NCBI GenBank assembly: GCA_946410085.1
Contig: CAMJZA010000003.1
Location: 42,016-106,015 of the forward strand
Direction: 5' to 3'
DNA from: an uncultured Treponema sp.
GTDB taxonomy: Bacteria; Spirochaetota; Spirochaetia; Treponematales; Treponemataceae
DNA: 64,000 bases
The notes beneath the pieces were generated by a model. The model did not search any database, was not told where the DNA came from, and saw nothing but the letters and a program-made list of their open reading frames with translations. The translations under genes were made by a program, and so were the position numbers. Below, one piece after another: positions 34,311 to 44,237 of the stretch; the stretch's first letter is position 1; every line of letters begins with the position of its first letter.

Positions 34311-34904
34311 TTACCGTGCCTGCTCGTCGAGGGTGAGCGAGTAGGCGGGGATGAACTCATCCAGGAAGAGCTCCGCTTCCGGCAGCTTCAGGGCGTGTAT
34401 GGCGGCCAGGGTCGCCTTCTCCGCGCTCTGGAAGTCGTCGTTGCCCATCCGCCGCTCCTCCAGGCACTTGATGAGGGCAGAAATCTTGTCTGCGGCCTTG
34501 ACGAGGGGCCAGAGCTCCCTGTCTGCCTCACTGGCCTTCCCGCTGTCGAACAGGTCCCGGTAGTCGTCCCGCAGGTAGTCGGGCAGGTAGCCCAGAAGCT
34601 GCTCCGTTGCGTTCCGCTCAATCTCGCCGTAGACCGAGCGGATTTCCCTATTGTAGTACTTGACTGGGGTCGGAAGGTCGCCGGTGATTATCTCCGTCGC
34701 GTCGTGGTACATCGCGAGCAGGGCTGCCCGCTCAGCGTTGACGCTGCCCCCGAAGCGCCTGTTGCGGATGAGGGCGAGGGCATGGGCGATGAAGGCGGTC
34801 TCAAGCGAGTGCTCGCTGATGTTCTCGTTTATCGTGTTCCGCATCAGGGCCCAGCGGTTGATGTATTTCATGCGTGATATGACGGCAAAGAATTTCTGGC
34901 TCAT
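34311..34904 (-). CDS. yfbR: HD-domain 5'-deoxynucleotidase, YfbR-like
   Basis: 197 residues, close to the 199 of E. coli YfbR. It removes phosphate from deoxyribonucleoside 5'-monophosphates. Metal-binding motifs are visible: NISEHSLETAFIAHAL (first His), AMYHDATEIITGDLPTPVKYYN (HD pair plus specificity segment) and VKAADKISALIKC (last Asp). The ATG at 34904 begins MSQKFFAVISRMKYINRWALMRNT, the conserved N-terminus; the upstream in-frame extension is not conserved. It stands alone between the repeat array and the GGDEF gene. Confidence 0.9.
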   Translation of the reverse strand: MSQKFFAVISRMKYINRWALMRNTINENISEHSLETAFIAHALALIRNRRFGGSVNAERAALLAMYHDATEIITGDLPTPVKYYNREIRSVYGEIERNATEQLLGYLPDYLRDDYRDLFDSGKASEADRELWPLVKAADKISALIKCLEERRMGNDDFQSAEKATLAAIHALKLPEAELFLDEFIPAYSLTLDEQAR

Positions 34905-34961
34905 AGGAACGATTGTAGTCCTGCCCGGCAGACCTGTCAACGGCAGGAATACAGCCCGCAG

Positions 34962-34987
34962 CCGCGGTTAACGCACGTCAACCGCGG
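34962..34987. terminator. Perfect hairpin after the GGDEF gene
   Basis: CCGCGGTT and AACCGCGG arms (8 bp) with a 10-nt loop, between the GGDEF stop codon and the nucleotidase start. There is no T-run, so termination is possible but not certain. Confidence 0.4.
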
Positions 34988-35051
34988 CCCGAAACGCCCT
35001 GTGTATGAACCCCGGACCGCCCTGCGGCAGCGTTGACTGCCCGCTATGGCC

Positions 35052-36146
35052 CTAGGCCCGGGGGCGGGCCAGCCCCAGCTCGCGCATCCGCTGCTTGTCC
35101 TCATACATCCGCCGGTCGGCACGGTTGTATATCTCCTGAAAGTCCTGTCCTGCCGTCCATTCCGTCAGGCCTATGGCGCAGCTGCAGTCCAGTGCCGTCA
35201 GTTCGGCACGGATTTTCTCGATGATGAACTGCACGGTCTGCATGTCGGTCCTGCAGAAGAGGGCCAGGAATTCGTCGCCGCCCATGCGGTACAGGTAGCT
35301 GTGGCCGGGCAGGTCGTTCCGTATGGCATTTGCCATGGTGATGATGGCCCGGTCGCCTGCGGCATGGCCCTGCGTGTCGTTGATCAGCTTCAGGTTGTTC
35401 ATGTCGAACTCGCAGAGCGCGGTAACGTCCGTACATTTCCGCCTGCTCATGTCGGCAAAAAAACTCATGCGGTTGAGCACGCCGGTCAGGGTGTCGCGCT
35501 TGTAGTGTTCCATGTGGAGGTAGAGGTAGTAGAAGGTCAGCACGAGCGACACCGAACTGATGAAGATGCCCCGCGTCTTGAGCACGATTTCCGACGTGAC
35601 GGCCACCAGCACGGTGGCGAGCGCGACGATGAGGATTTTGCCTTCTTCCCGGTAGCCCTGCATGCAGCGCCTGACCGCTATGCCCAGCACGACGAAGAAA
35701 TAGATCAGGCTCAGGGCGTGCGGCGAGAAGGACGGCAGCTCGCGGTGCAGCACGTTGTCCGCATCAAGGAAGAAGACGCGGTCGGTGAAAAAGGCAGAGA
35801 AGATTATCAGGGCGTTCAGCGTGGCAGGGACGAACAGGAGGATCCTGTCACGGAGGGAAACATTCTTGTTCTTCAGGATGAACACCGCGGCCATCAGCAG
35901 GTAGACGCGCAGTATGTAGCCCGCCATGATTGCAAGCTTGCGGATAAAGTGGGGTTCGGGCTTCCACGAATAGTAGTAGTCTATGTTGTCGCTGATTGCG
36001 AGCGCAGCGAGCAGCACGAGGGACGGCACGAACCTGACGAGCACCGACCGGTCATAGGCCCTGTTGGCCCGCAGGAAGATGATGAGGTAGACTATCGTGA
36101 CGAATGCGATGAAATCGACATTCACGATCTGGAAAGCCAGCTGCAT
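35052..36146 (-). CDS. Membrane-bound diguanylate cyclase (GGDEF)
   Basis: 364 residues. Six to seven membrane segments occupy about 1-205 (for example VDFIAFVTIVYLIIFL, LVRFVPSLVLLAALAI and ILIVALATVLVAVTS). The GGDEF domain follows from about 215: RDTLTGVLNR, CEFDMNNLKLINDTQGHAAGD and the intact active site RMGGDEFLALF. It should make cyclic di-GMP from GTP. An inhibitory RxxD site is not evident. The ATG at 36146 is only 6 nt after a TACAAT box and lacks a Shine-Dalgarno sequence, so the message may be leaderless. Targets of cyclic di-GMP may include the chemotaxis genes nearby, but this is inference. Confidence 0.92.
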   Translation of the reverse strand: MQLAFQIVNVDFIAFVTIVYLIIFLRANRAYDRSVLVRFVPSLVLLAALAISDNIDYYYSWKPEPHFIRKLAIMAGYILRVYLLMAAVFILKNKNVSLRDRILLFVPATLNALIIFSAFFTDRVFFLDADNVLHRELPSFSPHALSLIYFFVVLGIAVRRCMQGYREEGKILIVALATVLVAVTSEIVLKTRGIFISSVSLVLTFYYLYLHMEHYKRDTLTGVLNRMSFFADMSRRKCTDVTALCEFDMNNLKLINDTQGHAAGDRAIITMANAIRNDLPGHSYLYRMGGDEFLALFCRTDMQTVQFIIEKIRAELTALDCSCAIGLTEWTAGQDFQEIYNRADRRMYEDKQRMRELGLARPRA

Positions 36147-36152
36147 GCCTGT

Positions 36153-36181
36153 ATTGTAGCTGAATGAGGGGCTGTCTGCAA
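36153..36181 (-). promoter_or_regulatory. Promoter giving a leaderless GGDEF transcript
   Basis: TTGCAG (36181-36176), 17-nt spacer, TACAAT (36158-36153). Predicted transcription start coincides with the ATG at 36146. Confidence 0.65.
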
Positions 36182-36327
36182 GTGTATTTTTCTGAACCCA
36201 GCCTTTCCGCAGCCCGTTTCCCGTCACTCCCTGCCGGGGCCTGCCCGTTTCCCGTCAGCCCCGGCGCCCCGCTCCCGCAGCCCGCCTTATGCTGCGGCCA
36301 TCCTGCGCCGCCTTGCGCCGCCGCTCC

Positions 36328-39300
36328 TTATTCCGCCCCGTCCCGCCGGACCTTCGTTTCTTCCAGCGCCTTCAGCAGGGCGGCGATTTCCAGCGGCTTG
36401 GCGATGTGGGCGTTCATGCCTGCTTCAAGCGATGCGGTCACGTCATCGCTGAATGCATTCGCACTCATCGCAATGACGGGAATGCTCTGTGCGTCCGGGC
36501 GGTCAAGGGCGCGCAGGGCGCGGGTTGCGTCAAGCCCGTTCATCACCGGCATCTGGATGTCCATGAGGATTGCGTCAAAGCGGCCCGGCTTCGCAGCGCA
36601 GAAGATGTCCAGCAGTTCCCTGCCGTTTTCCGCAACGGTCAGGTCGGCCCCGTTGATGGTCAGGTAGGCCTGCAGGATTTCCGTGTTGAGCTCGTTGTCC
36701 TCGGCGGCAAGGATGTGCAGGCCTTCAAGCGGCTTCTCGCGCCCGGAGAGAAGCCTGCCTGCCTGTCCGGCAATGCCCGGCATGCTGTCCCCCGCGGCTG
36801 AGCCGCCCTGCGCGCCCGTCCCGCTGCTTTCTCTGCCTGCCGTCGATGTCCCGGAGCCCGCAGACACCGCCACTGCAGACTCAGACGCCGCAGATTCAGA
36901 CGCCGCGGAAGCGCCGCCCGCAGACCCGGCCCCGTCCGCTCCGGCTGCCCCGGACGCACTGCCCGCGCTGCCGTCTGCCCCGGCGGCGGACTCGCTCACC
37001 AGCAGTGGCAGGCGGACCGTAAAGGCCGTCCCCTGATGCAGGCAGCTTTCCACGCAGACCGTACCGCCCATCAGGTTCACCAGGTTCTTGACGATCGGCA
37101 GGCCCAGCCCCGTACCGACTTCCGTGCTTTCTTCCGGCCGCTGCTCCCGGCTGAAGGGCGTGAAGAGCGTCTTCATGTACTCGTCGCTCATGCCCCGCCC
37201 GTTGTCCGCTACGACAAAGCTCACGTTCCGCCGCTGCGGGGCAGGGGATGGTCCGTTGTCCACGCGGAATCGGATGCGGCCGCCAGATCCCGTGTACTTG
37301 ACGGCGTTGGAAAGGAGGTTCAGCAGTACCTGCCGGATGCGGCCCGAGTCCGCAAAGAACTCGCCGTCTTCGTCCAGTTCCACCGTAAGATCCTGCTGCT
37401 TGCCTTCGGCCAGGGGGCGGATTATCTGTTCCACCGAAGCGATAAGTTCGGAAAGGCGGAAGTCCGCCGCGTTCAGCGTCATGGCGCCGGACTCTATCTT
37501 GCTCACGTCGAGCACGTCGTTCACGAGGCCCAGCAGGTGGTCGGCGGACAGGAGGATTTTGCCCACCTGGTCCTGCACCTGTTCCCTGCCGCCGTCCCGC
37601 GAGAGGAGGAGGTTGGAAAAACCGATGATTGCATTGAGCGGTGTGCGGATGTCATGGCTCATCTTGGACAGGAACTCGCTCTTTGCCCGGCTTGCCTGCT
37701 TTGCCGCAGACGACGAAATTTCGAGCGCCTCCTTCGTCGCTTCAAGTTCGGTATTCATCTGCTCAAGGGCACGCTTGCGTTCCTGCTCCTGCGCCAGACG
37801 GTAGTGGAGGAAGCAGGCGAACAGGAGGATGATGAAGGTAACGCCGCCCATCAGCGGAATCGCATTGTCGTGCACGAACTCGCCGAAGGAATAGCCGTAG
37901 CCGTAGCTCATTGCAGAAAAGAGGATGGAATCGCTGTCGCCCGTATTCATCGCCGCAATTGCCTTGTTCAGGATTTCCATGAGGACCGGCTTGTCGCGGC
38001 TGACGGCGAAGCACAGGTCAAGGCTCTCCCGGTTCGGCTTCATCTGCAGGTCAGGAAAGGAATAGAAATTCTTGGCGATGAGGGACAGTCGGTAGTTGCT
38101 GATCAGCAGCAGGTCCGCCCTGCCGCTGTTGATGGCTTTGAGGCAGTTTTTCATGCTGCTGCACTCAAGAATCGAAGCGTTCGGGTATGCAATGCGGCTG
38201 GCAAGCTTCATCAGGCTGCCGTCCTTGAGGACGGCGACCGTCTGCACCTGCCGCTTAAAGTCCGACCGCTGGATGACGATGCCGGGAATCCTGATGGGGG
38301 AAGACGAAAGGATGATGCCGTCCTCTTCCGCAAGCGCATAATTGAAGAGATAGGGAAAGACGGCGTCGATTTCCTGCCCCCTGAGGGCGGCAAGCAGGGT
38401 GTCCTCGGATGCGTAGGGAATGCTTTCTATTTCAATGCCGAAGTTTCCCGCAAGCGTCTGCTCTATGAGCGAGTACACGCCTTCGATCTTACCCCGGATA
38501 TTCGCGGAAACGGGAAGAAATCCGTCCAGATAGCCGATCCGGATCCGCCCCCGGGCCCGGGCCCAGGCTGCTTCCGCCGGAGCCAGTCCCTGCCGGTTTA
38601 CTGCCGCCGTAAAATAGCGCTGCTTGAGGTTTTCGTCATAGAAGGGCCGCATTTCCATCAGCGACTCCTGCGCCCGGTTGATGTCGTCCAGCAGGTCGGG
38701 CCGCCTTTTGCTGACGGTAAAATAAAAGTCCGTACTGCCGACGGTAAAGAGGGGGACTTCATGGCTGTTGAGCCGCATGTCGTTCGCAACAACCCCGTCC
38801 AGCAGGCCTGCGGCAAGGTCATCCCATTTCTGTCGGTCATCGTCATATTCCGCGACGACCGGCTCCACGCCGTTCACCAGTGCCCAGTCTGCAAGGAGCC
38901 GGGGAGAAACGCTCCCCCTGTCTACGCCGATCCGCGCCCCGTTGACGCTCTGTGCGTTGCCCCGTTCTATCCGTTTTGACCCGTAGGGATGTATGTAGAT
39001 GTAGTAGTAGCGGCTGCCCTGGGGGAGGGTCGGATAGAGCAGTATCTGCTCCCGCTCTTTCGTTTTGGTCATGCCCATCAGCACGTCGATTTCACCGGCT
39101 TCGAGCAGGGAAATGAGGGCTGCCCGGTTTCTGGCATCGACATAGTGGATGTCCCAGCCCGAACGGAAGGCGATTTCCTGCAGGTACTCGTAGCCGTAGC
39201 CGGTCCGCCTGCCGTTCGGAAAAAGCTCGGTAAAGCCGCCTTCCTGGAGCATGCCCACGCTGACGGACTTAACCTGCCTGCCGCCCTTGCGCTCCCGTAC

Positions 39301-39516
39301 CGCTCCCTGCAGGGAAGGCGGGAGTTCAGCTGTGCCCGGGGATAGCGCTTTCGGAGACGCCGCTTCCGGGACTGCGGACGGCTCCCGGGGTGCAGCCGCC
39401 TCTTGGGGCACGGCTGTCTCTCCGGCCGTGTCTGCCCGCAGGGGGGGAATGCCGGAAGCACACGCTGCCGTCAGGAGGAACAGGAATGTCACGCGGATTT
39501 TCAGACGCCGGCCCAT
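36328..39516 (-). CDS. BvgS-like hybrid histidine kinase with tandem SBP_bac_3 sensors
   Basis: 1062 residues. A signal-like N-terminus (1-28) and a Pro/Ala-rich spacer (30-80) precede two periplasmic solute-binding-like domains (about 80-310 and 325-545; GEIDVLMGMTKTKERE and GQEIDAVFPYLF). A membrane segment near 560-580 leads to a coiled coil, HisKA (KMSHDIRTPLNAI), HATPase (NLLSNAVKYTG, DNGRGMSDEY, GTGLGLPIV), an Ala/Gly/Ser linker of about 80 residues and a C-terminal REC with Asp in LMDIQMPVMNG. No Hpt domain is present, so an outside phosphotransfer protein is needed. Periplasmic amino-acid-like ligands are plausible signals. Confidence 0.92.
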   Translation of the reverse strand: MGRRLKIRVTFLFLLTAACASGIPPLRADTAGETAVPQEAAAPREPSAVPEAASPKALSPGTAELPPSLQGAVRERKGGRQVKSVSVGMLQEGGFTELFPNGRRTGYGYEYLQEIAFRSGWDIHYVDARNRAALISLLEAGEIDVLMGMTKTKEREQILLYPTLPQGSRYYYIYIHPYGSKRIERGNAQSVNGARIGVDRGSVSPRLLADWALVNGVEPVVAEYDDDRQKWDDLAAGLLDGVVANDMRLNSHEVPLFTVGSTDFYFTVSKRRPDLLDDINRAQESLMEMRPFYDENLKQRYFTAAVNRQGLAPAEAAWARARGRIRIGYLDGFLPVSANIRGKIEGVYSLIEQTLAGNFGIEIESIPYASEDTLLAALRGQEIDAVFPYLFNYALAEEDGIILSSSPIRIPGIVIQRSDFKRQVQTVAVLKDGSLMKLASRIAYPNASILECSSMKNCLKAINSGRADLLLISNYRLSLIAKNFYSFPDLQMKPNRESLDLCFAVSRDKPVLMEILNKAIAAMNTGDSDSILFSAMSYGYGYSFGEFVHDNAIPLMGGVTFIILLFACFLHYRLAQEQERKRALEQMNTELEATKEALEISSSAAKQASRAKSEFLSKMSHDIRTPLNAIIGFSNLLLSRDGGREQVQDQVGKILLSADHLLGLVNDVLDVSKIESGAMTLNAADFRLSELIASVEQIIRPLAEGKQQDLTVELDEDGEFFADSGRIRQVLLNLLSNAVKYTGSGGRIRFRVDNGPSPAPQRRNVSFVVADNGRGMSDEYMKTLFTPFSREQRPEESTEVGTGLGLPIVKNLVNLMGGTVCVESCLHQGTAFTVRLPLLVSESAAGADGSAGSASGAAGADGAGSAGGASAASESAASESAVAVSAGSGTSTAGRESSGTGAQGGSAAGDSMPGIAGQAGRLLSGREKPLEGLHILAAEDNELNTEILQAYLTINGADLTVAENGRELLDIFCAAKPGRFDAILMDIQMPVMNGLDATRALRALDRPDAQSIPVIAMSANAFSDDVTASLEAGMNAHIAKPLEIAALLKALEETKVRRDGAE

Positions 39517-39531
39517 AGTGTTTCTACGATA

Positions 39532-39560
39532 ATTATATACTATGGGTGTGGCGCTGTCAA
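39532..39560 (-). promoter_or_regulatory. Consensus sigma70-like promoter of the BvgS-like kinase
   Basis: TTGACA (39560-39555), 17-nt spacer, TATAAT (39537-39532). About 9 nt of leader remain before the ATG at 39516, with no Shine-Dalgarno site. The repeat array begins 8 bp upstream of the -35 box. Confidence 0.8.
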
Positions 39561-39567
39561 AGATTTT

Positions 39568-39700
39568 GCAAGCCGTTCTACGCGGGCGGAACAGCCGTTC
39601 AGGTGCGGTCTGAAAAGCTTTCAGGCGCAGGCTGAACGGCTTTCAGGCGCACGCCGAAAAGCCGTTATGCACGCCCGGAAAAGCCGTTGCGTGCACCCGG
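39568..39700. repeat. Degenerate 22-23 nt tandem array, 6 units
   Basis: Six units sharing a core close to AAAAGCCGTT followed by a GC-rich half (GCGC.CGCCG). Units are 22 nt, one of 23. It fills the gap between the kinase promoter and the stop codon of the first chemoreceptor. Confidence 0.75.
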
Positions 39701-39706
39701 AACAGC

Positions 39707-41806
39707 TTATACCTTGAACAGGTCGATCTGGCTGCCGATTTTGTCGATGGAATCCTTTACCTGGTCCGCAATGTCGCTCAGGGCCGCGCCGGTATCGTTT
39801 ATCTTGCGTGCGCCTGCACTCATCTCGTCCATGCTGTTCTTCATCGCCTCCGTCGCTTCCTGCAGCAGCTTTATCTCGTCCAGAATCGCCTGGTTTCCGG
39901 CAGACATCTCGGCGGATGCGCTGCGGACCTCGATGGTGCTGTCGTTCATCGAATGGAGGGCATCGCTTATCTGGCGGGAACCGCTGTTCTGCTCTTCCAT
40001 CGCGGCCTTAATCTGCATGACCAGCTGGTCCGTATCCTGAATCTTGGTGGACACGGACGAGAACGCCTTGCTGGACTGGCCGGATGCGGCGACGACTTCG
40101 GTAATGGAATCCTTTATCTTCTTGAGCTGCTCGCCGATCGTCTTGGACTGGCCGGACGAGGTTTCGGAAAGCTTGCGGATTTCGTCGGCGACGACCGAGA
40201 AGCCCTTGCCAGCCTCGCCTGCGTGGGCTGCTTCGATTGCGGCGTTCATTGCAAGCAGGTTGGTCTGGCTTGCAATGCTGGAAATCGCCTGGTTTGCTTC
40301 CTGCAGCATCTTGGACTGCTCTTCGATCTGCTGGATCCGCCGGTTCACGTCCTCCTGCTGGGTAAAGCCCGTCTGCGCGTCCTCACGGAGCGAGTCGAAG
40401 GATTCGGCCATCTTGTCGACCGAGTGGTTGACGGAGGCAATGTTGCCGATCATCTGCTCGACGGCGGCGGACGCTTCCGACACGCCTGCCGACTGGTTTT
40501 CTATCATGTGCTCGAGCGAGTTGATGTTGCTTGCAATCTGGTTGACGGCTCCCGCGGTTTCCTCGACGCTTGCGCTCTGATTGACGATCTGCCGGTGCAC
40601 GCTTTCGATGTTTGCGATGATCTCGGTGATGGCCGCCGCCGTGTCCTGCGCCGTTGCACTCATGTCCTCTCCGGCGAGGCTCAGCGTCCCCTTGGTGGAC
40701 TGGAGGTTGCTGACGATGCCCTGCAGCTTTTCCACGAAGCCGTTGAAGCCCTTCACGACATCGCCGACCTCGTCGTTCGTCGCATCGGGGATGCGCTGGG
40801 TCAGGTCGGCGTTGCCGCTTGCGATCGTCGAGACGGACTCCTTGACGGTCTTGAGCGGCTTGAAGAGCATGGTGACGAGAATGCCGATGATTGCGGCGGC
40901 AAGGAGTACGGTGACCGCTATGACGATGGTGATGACGTGCTTCATCGCCGAGTGCCCGGCAAAGTAGACGGCGTAGGGGGCGACCGAGAAAACGGTCCAG
41001 TTGCTTCCGGGAACTTTCTTGTAGGATGCGATGAGGTGCAGCTTGAGGTTCGGATCATCAAAGTCCTCGATTCCTTCCTTTCCCTCAAAGATGTGGTTCA
41101 GTACCAGGCCCAGGCCCGATGTGTCGTCAAGCTCCTCGTCGGAACCGTCGCCTTCCGCTCCTGCGTTCATGTTGGCAACGGTCGTCCGCTCCTTGTAGTT
41201 CATGACGGAAGGGTGCATGCCTCCGCCCAGGTCGATGTCCTTGATGACGTCCATGAGGGCGTTTTCCTTTACCAGCATGACGAGTGCACCGACCGGCTGG
41301 CCGCCCCTGCCGCGGACGGGAACGCTGTAGCTCTGCAGGATGCCGTTGACGGCGGGGCTGAACAGGGGGTCGGAGATGTACTCCCTGCCGGCCATCGGTT
41401 CGGTAAAGTAGGCCCGCTCCTTCATGTTCAGGAGCCGTCCGTCGGCAGTGATGCAGTTGCCCTCCTTGTCGTAGAAGGCGACGTTCTCGTACCTGCCGCC
41501 GAGGGCGGCCACGATGCCGGTAAACAGGCGGCTTTTCTCCTGCAGGGGGATATTCTCGTCCTTGACGGCGTCCAGTTCCGCAAGGAAGCGAAGGGCGGTC
41601 AGGTTCTTCTCGTTTATGGCTTCAATCTGGTGGACGATGTCGTCCGTCACTGCAGAAAGCTGGGCATAGACGCTCTTCGTCAGGTTCCGGGCGGATATGA
41701 CGTAGGCAATGGAACCGACGGCGATGGTTACGACAAGGACGATGCTCAGGAACATCACCAGCATTTTTGCAGTCAGTGAGACGCGTGCAGATTTTTTCAG
41801 GCTCAT
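39707..41806 (-). CDS. Methyl-accepting chemotaxis protein (dCache type)
   Basis: 699 residues. Membrane segment 1 is near 13-35; a periplasmic double-Cache sensor spans about 40-290 (YENVAFYDKEGNCITADG, YFTEPMAGREYISDPLFSPAVNG); membrane segment 2 is near 295-318; HAMP follows (FKPLKTVKESVSTIASGNADLTQRI). The signalling domain has the hairpin tip ISSIASQTNLLAMNAAIEAAHAGEAGKGFSVVA. It ends QIDLFKV, a tail shared with the next two genes. The ATG at 41806 has AGAGGAG upstream; earlier in-frame sequence is unlike the family. It should control flagellar rotation through CheA/CheW encoded elsewhere. Confidence 0.93.
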   Translation of the reverse strand: MSLKKSARVSLTAKMLVMFLSIVLVVTIAVGSIAYVISARNLTKSVYAQLSAVTDDIVHQIEAINEKNLTALRFLAELDAVKDENIPLQEKSRLFTGIVAALGGRYENVAFYDKEGNCITADGRLLNMKERAYFTEPMAGREYISDPLFSPAVNGILQSYSVPVRGRGGQPVGALVMLVKENALMDVIKDIDLGGGMHPSVMNYKERTTVANMNAGAEGDGSDEELDDTSGLGLVLNHIFEGKEGIEDFDDPNLKLHLIASYKKVPGSNWTVFSVAPYAVYFAGHSAMKHVITIVIAVTVLLAAAIIGILVTMLFKPLKTVKESVSTIASGNADLTQRIPDATNDEVGDVVKGFNGFVEKLQGIVSNLQSTKGTLSLAGEDMSATAQDTAAAITEIIANIESVHRQIVNQSASVEETAGAVNQIASNINSLEHMIENQSAGVSEASAAVEQMIGNIASVNHSVDKMAESFDSLREDAQTGFTQQEDVNRRIQQIEEQSKMLQEANQAISSIASQTNLLAMNAAIEAAHAGEAGKGFSVVADEIRKLSETSSGQSKTIGEQLKKIKDSITEVVAASGQSSKAFSSVSTKIQDTDQLVMQIKAAMEEQNSGSRQISDALHSMNDSTIEVRSASAEMSAGNQAILDEIKLLQEATEAMKNSMDEMSAGARKINDTGAALSDIADQVKDSIDKIGSQIDLFKV

Positions 41807-41977
41807 TCTATCTCCTCTTACGATACTTTTTGTTCGGTACTTTTTGTACATTCCGAGTTTGATGCGGTTAACTCAGTATAGCACCGCTGCGGCAAAAAAG
41901 CAATTTTTTTACGGAAACCGTGCCGGCGGTCACAGTCGCTTTGTAGCCGCACGGCCGGGTCATTGGCCATCACAGGG

Positions 41978-43548
41978 CGGCCTTACACCTTGAACAGGTC
42001 TATCTGCCTGCCAATCTTTTCGATCGCATCCTTCATCTGGCCGGAGATGTTCTCCAGGGCGTTGCCGCTCTCGCTGATTTTCTGCGTACCGGCCGACATC
42101 TGGTCCATGCTCTGCTTCATGCTTGAGGTTACGTTCTGCAGGCTGCCCATCTCGTCCTTGATCTTCTCGCTGCGGGCGGACATCTCCTTGGAAGCCCGGT
42201 GGACTTCCACCGTGCTTTCGTTCATGTTCTTGAGTGCACCGCCGATCTGCTTTGAGCCTTCGTTCTGTTCGCGCATTGCCGCCTTAATCTGCATGACCAG
42301 TTCATCGGTCTCCTTAATCTTGGCGGACACCGACGCAAAGGCCTCGCTCGACTCCTGCGAGGCAGAGACGACTTCGGTAATGGAATCCTTTATCTTCTTG
42401 AGCTGTTCGCCGATCGTCTTGGACTGGCCGGAAGAGGTTTCGGAGAGCTTGCGTATTTCGTCGGCGACGACCGAGAAGCCCTTTCCCGCCTCTCCCGCAT
42501 GGGCCGCTTCGATTGCGGCGTTCATCGCGAGCAGGTTGGTCTGGCTTGCAATGCTGGATATCGCCTGGTTTGCGTCCTGCAGCATCTTGGACTGGTCTTC
42601 GATCTGCTGGATCTTCTGGTTGACGAGCTGCTGCTTGTCGAAGCCGGACTGCGCATCCCGGGAAAGGGTCTGGAAGGAGAAAGCCATCTTGTCCACGGAC
42701 GTGTTGACGGAGGAGATGTTGCCGATCATCTGCTCGACGGCGGCGGACGCTTCCGCAACGCCCGTGGTCTGGCTTTCTATCAGCTCATTCATGCCCGTGA
42801 TGTTGCGGGAAATGTCGTCCACGGCAACGGCGGTCTGGCCGACGCTTGTGCCCTGGGTGCTTATCTGGGAGGAGACGTCGCTGATGTTGGCGATGATCTG
42901 CGAGATGGCGCCCGCCGTGTCTTCTGCGCTGCGGGCCATCTCGTCGCCGGACTCGGTGAGCCGGGCCTTGGAGCCCTGTACGTCCTTCATGATCTGCTGG
43001 AGCTTGTCCAGAAAGAGGTCAAAGTGGATGATGAGGTCGCCGATCTCGTCGCGGGTAAAGAGCTTGCAGCGTTTGGTCAGGTCAGCCTCTCCGGTCTCCA
43101 GCTCCTTGAGGAAGTTCGTCACGTTGTAGATGCGCCATATGAGCCAGTGGATGAACATGTAGCTTAGGATGAGGAGGACGGCGACGAGGACAATCGTGAT
43201 GGGGATGACGATCGTGAGGGTCGTGTTCTTGACGGCATTGACGACTTCGACGCCCTTTGCGATGAAGAGCATGCCGGCGATGCTGCCGTCGTCGTTCGTC
43301 AGGGGCTGGTAGGTCGAGTAGTATTCCTTTCCCTTTATCTGGTTCATGCCCTCGAAGGTCTTTCCTTCGCGGAGGACGCGGCTGATGATGGTCTGGTTGT
43401 CGAGCGTGGTACCGGTGACGCCTTCTATCGTGGAGTCGACCCGCACAGTGTCCCTGAACACCGTACACTCGACGTTGTAGCCGTCCCGCATGAGGCCGGT
43501 GAAGGAGTCGCCGGTCAGGTCGTAGCCGGTCATGACGCAGCCCGTGAT
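41978..43548. repeat. 1.57-kb direct repeat, copy A (chemoreceptor 3' part)
   Basis: Appears identical to 44238-45808 at an offset of 2260 nt. It covers the last 520 or so codons of the gene and a few bases beyond the stop. The first differences seen are at 43549 on one side and 41977 on the other. Confidence 0.85.
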
Positions 43549-44082
43549 CCTGCCGTCTTCGTAGACGGGGCAGGCTGCGAGCGCGGCAAAATCAAGGTTG
43601 CCGACTGCTTCGAATGACTTGGCGGCCGTGCCTGCAAGGGCAGAGGAAACGCACCTGAGCGAGGAGATGTTCGTGCTCAGGTCGGCGCCGCTGCAGCAGA
43701 CGACGATGCCTTTCTTGTCTATGACGGCGACGATGCCGAAATCGAGCCCCTTGCTCATCTTTGCATCCAGATAGAACTTGGCTTCTGCGATGTTCCGGTG
43801 GGAAACGGCGGCGATTAACTCGGGGGAGTCGGACAGGAGGTTTGCGCTCAGCGAGAGGGTGGAAATCCAGTCCTGCATGACGTTTGCCGCCCCCTGTTCG
43901 GTGTGCTTGAGCTCGTCCTGGGTGTTCTTGACGAGCTTGCTGTCGAAGACTGTCAGCGATATGACTGCCACCATGCTGCAGCCGAGCAGGATGAAGCCGC
44001 CGATAAGCCCGATGAGCTTGGTCTGCAGCCGCATGTTGCGCTTTGCCCTGGTGTCAAAGCGGTCCAGTTCTTTCTTTGCCAT
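41983..44082 (-). CDS. Methyl-accepting chemotaxis protein, duplicated pair copy A
   Basis: 699 residues. It begins MAKKELDRFDTRAKRNM, then membrane segment 1 (about 20-45), a Cache-like periplasmic sensor (50-300), membrane segment 2 near 305-330, HAMP, and a signalling domain with SQTNLLAMNAAIEAAHAG. From about residue 179 to the end it is identical to the next gene; only the first part of the sensor differs. GGGAG lies 8 nt before the ATG at 44082. The Cache half that differs contains IAAVSHRNIAEAKFYLD and IVAVIDKKGIVVCCSGADLS, so ligand specificity probably differs from copy B. Confidence 0.93.
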   Translation of the reverse strand: MAKKELDRFDTRAKRNMRLQTKLIGLIGGFILLGCSMVAVISLTVFDSKLVKNTQDELKHTEQGAANVMQDWISTLSLSANLLSDSPELIAAVSHRNIAEAKFYLDAKMSKGLDFGIVAVIDKKGIVVCCSGADLSTNISSLRCVSSALAGTAAKSFEAVGNLDFAALAACPVYEDGRITGCVMTGYDLTGDSFTGLMRDGYNVECTVFRDTVRVDSTIEGVTGTTLDNQTIISRVLREGKTFEGMNQIKGKEYYSTYQPLTNDDGSIAGMLFIAKGVEVVNAVKNTTLTIVIPITIVLVAVLLILSYMFIHWLIWRIYNVTNFLKELETGEADLTKRCKLFTRDEIGDLIIHFDLFLDKLQQIMKDVQGSKARLTESGDEMARSAEDTAGAISQIIANISDVSSQISTQGTSVGQTAVAVDDISRNITGMNELIESQTTGVAEASAAVEQMIGNISSVNTSVDKMAFSFQTLSRDAQSGFDKQQLVNQKIQQIEDQSKMLQDANQAISSIASQTNLLAMNAAIEAAHAGEAGKGFSVVADEIRKLSETSSGQSKTIGEQLKKIKDSITEVVSASQESSEAFASVSAKIKETDELVMQIKAAMREQNEGSKQIGGALKNMNESTVEVHRASKEMSARSEKIKDEMGSLQNVTSSMKQSMDQMSAGTQKISESGNALENISGQMKDAIEKIGRQIDLFKV

Positions 44083-44237
44083 AGATGATCTCCCGTGGAT
44101 GAATAGCACTATTTTACAACGGAATGGAAAATCCCGCAAGCGGAACGGGAGGGGCGGCCCGGCGGCCGTGTCTGCATTCCCGGCGGGCCCGGCGGCCATT
44201 GGGAATGACTGAACGGCCGTGGCTCCCCGGCAGCGGC

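Noticed and set aside
37036..38979. 647-codon plus-strand frame, and a similar one at 39953-41779
   Set aside because: Antisense to the BvgS-like kinase and a chemoreceptor; no recognisable domain.
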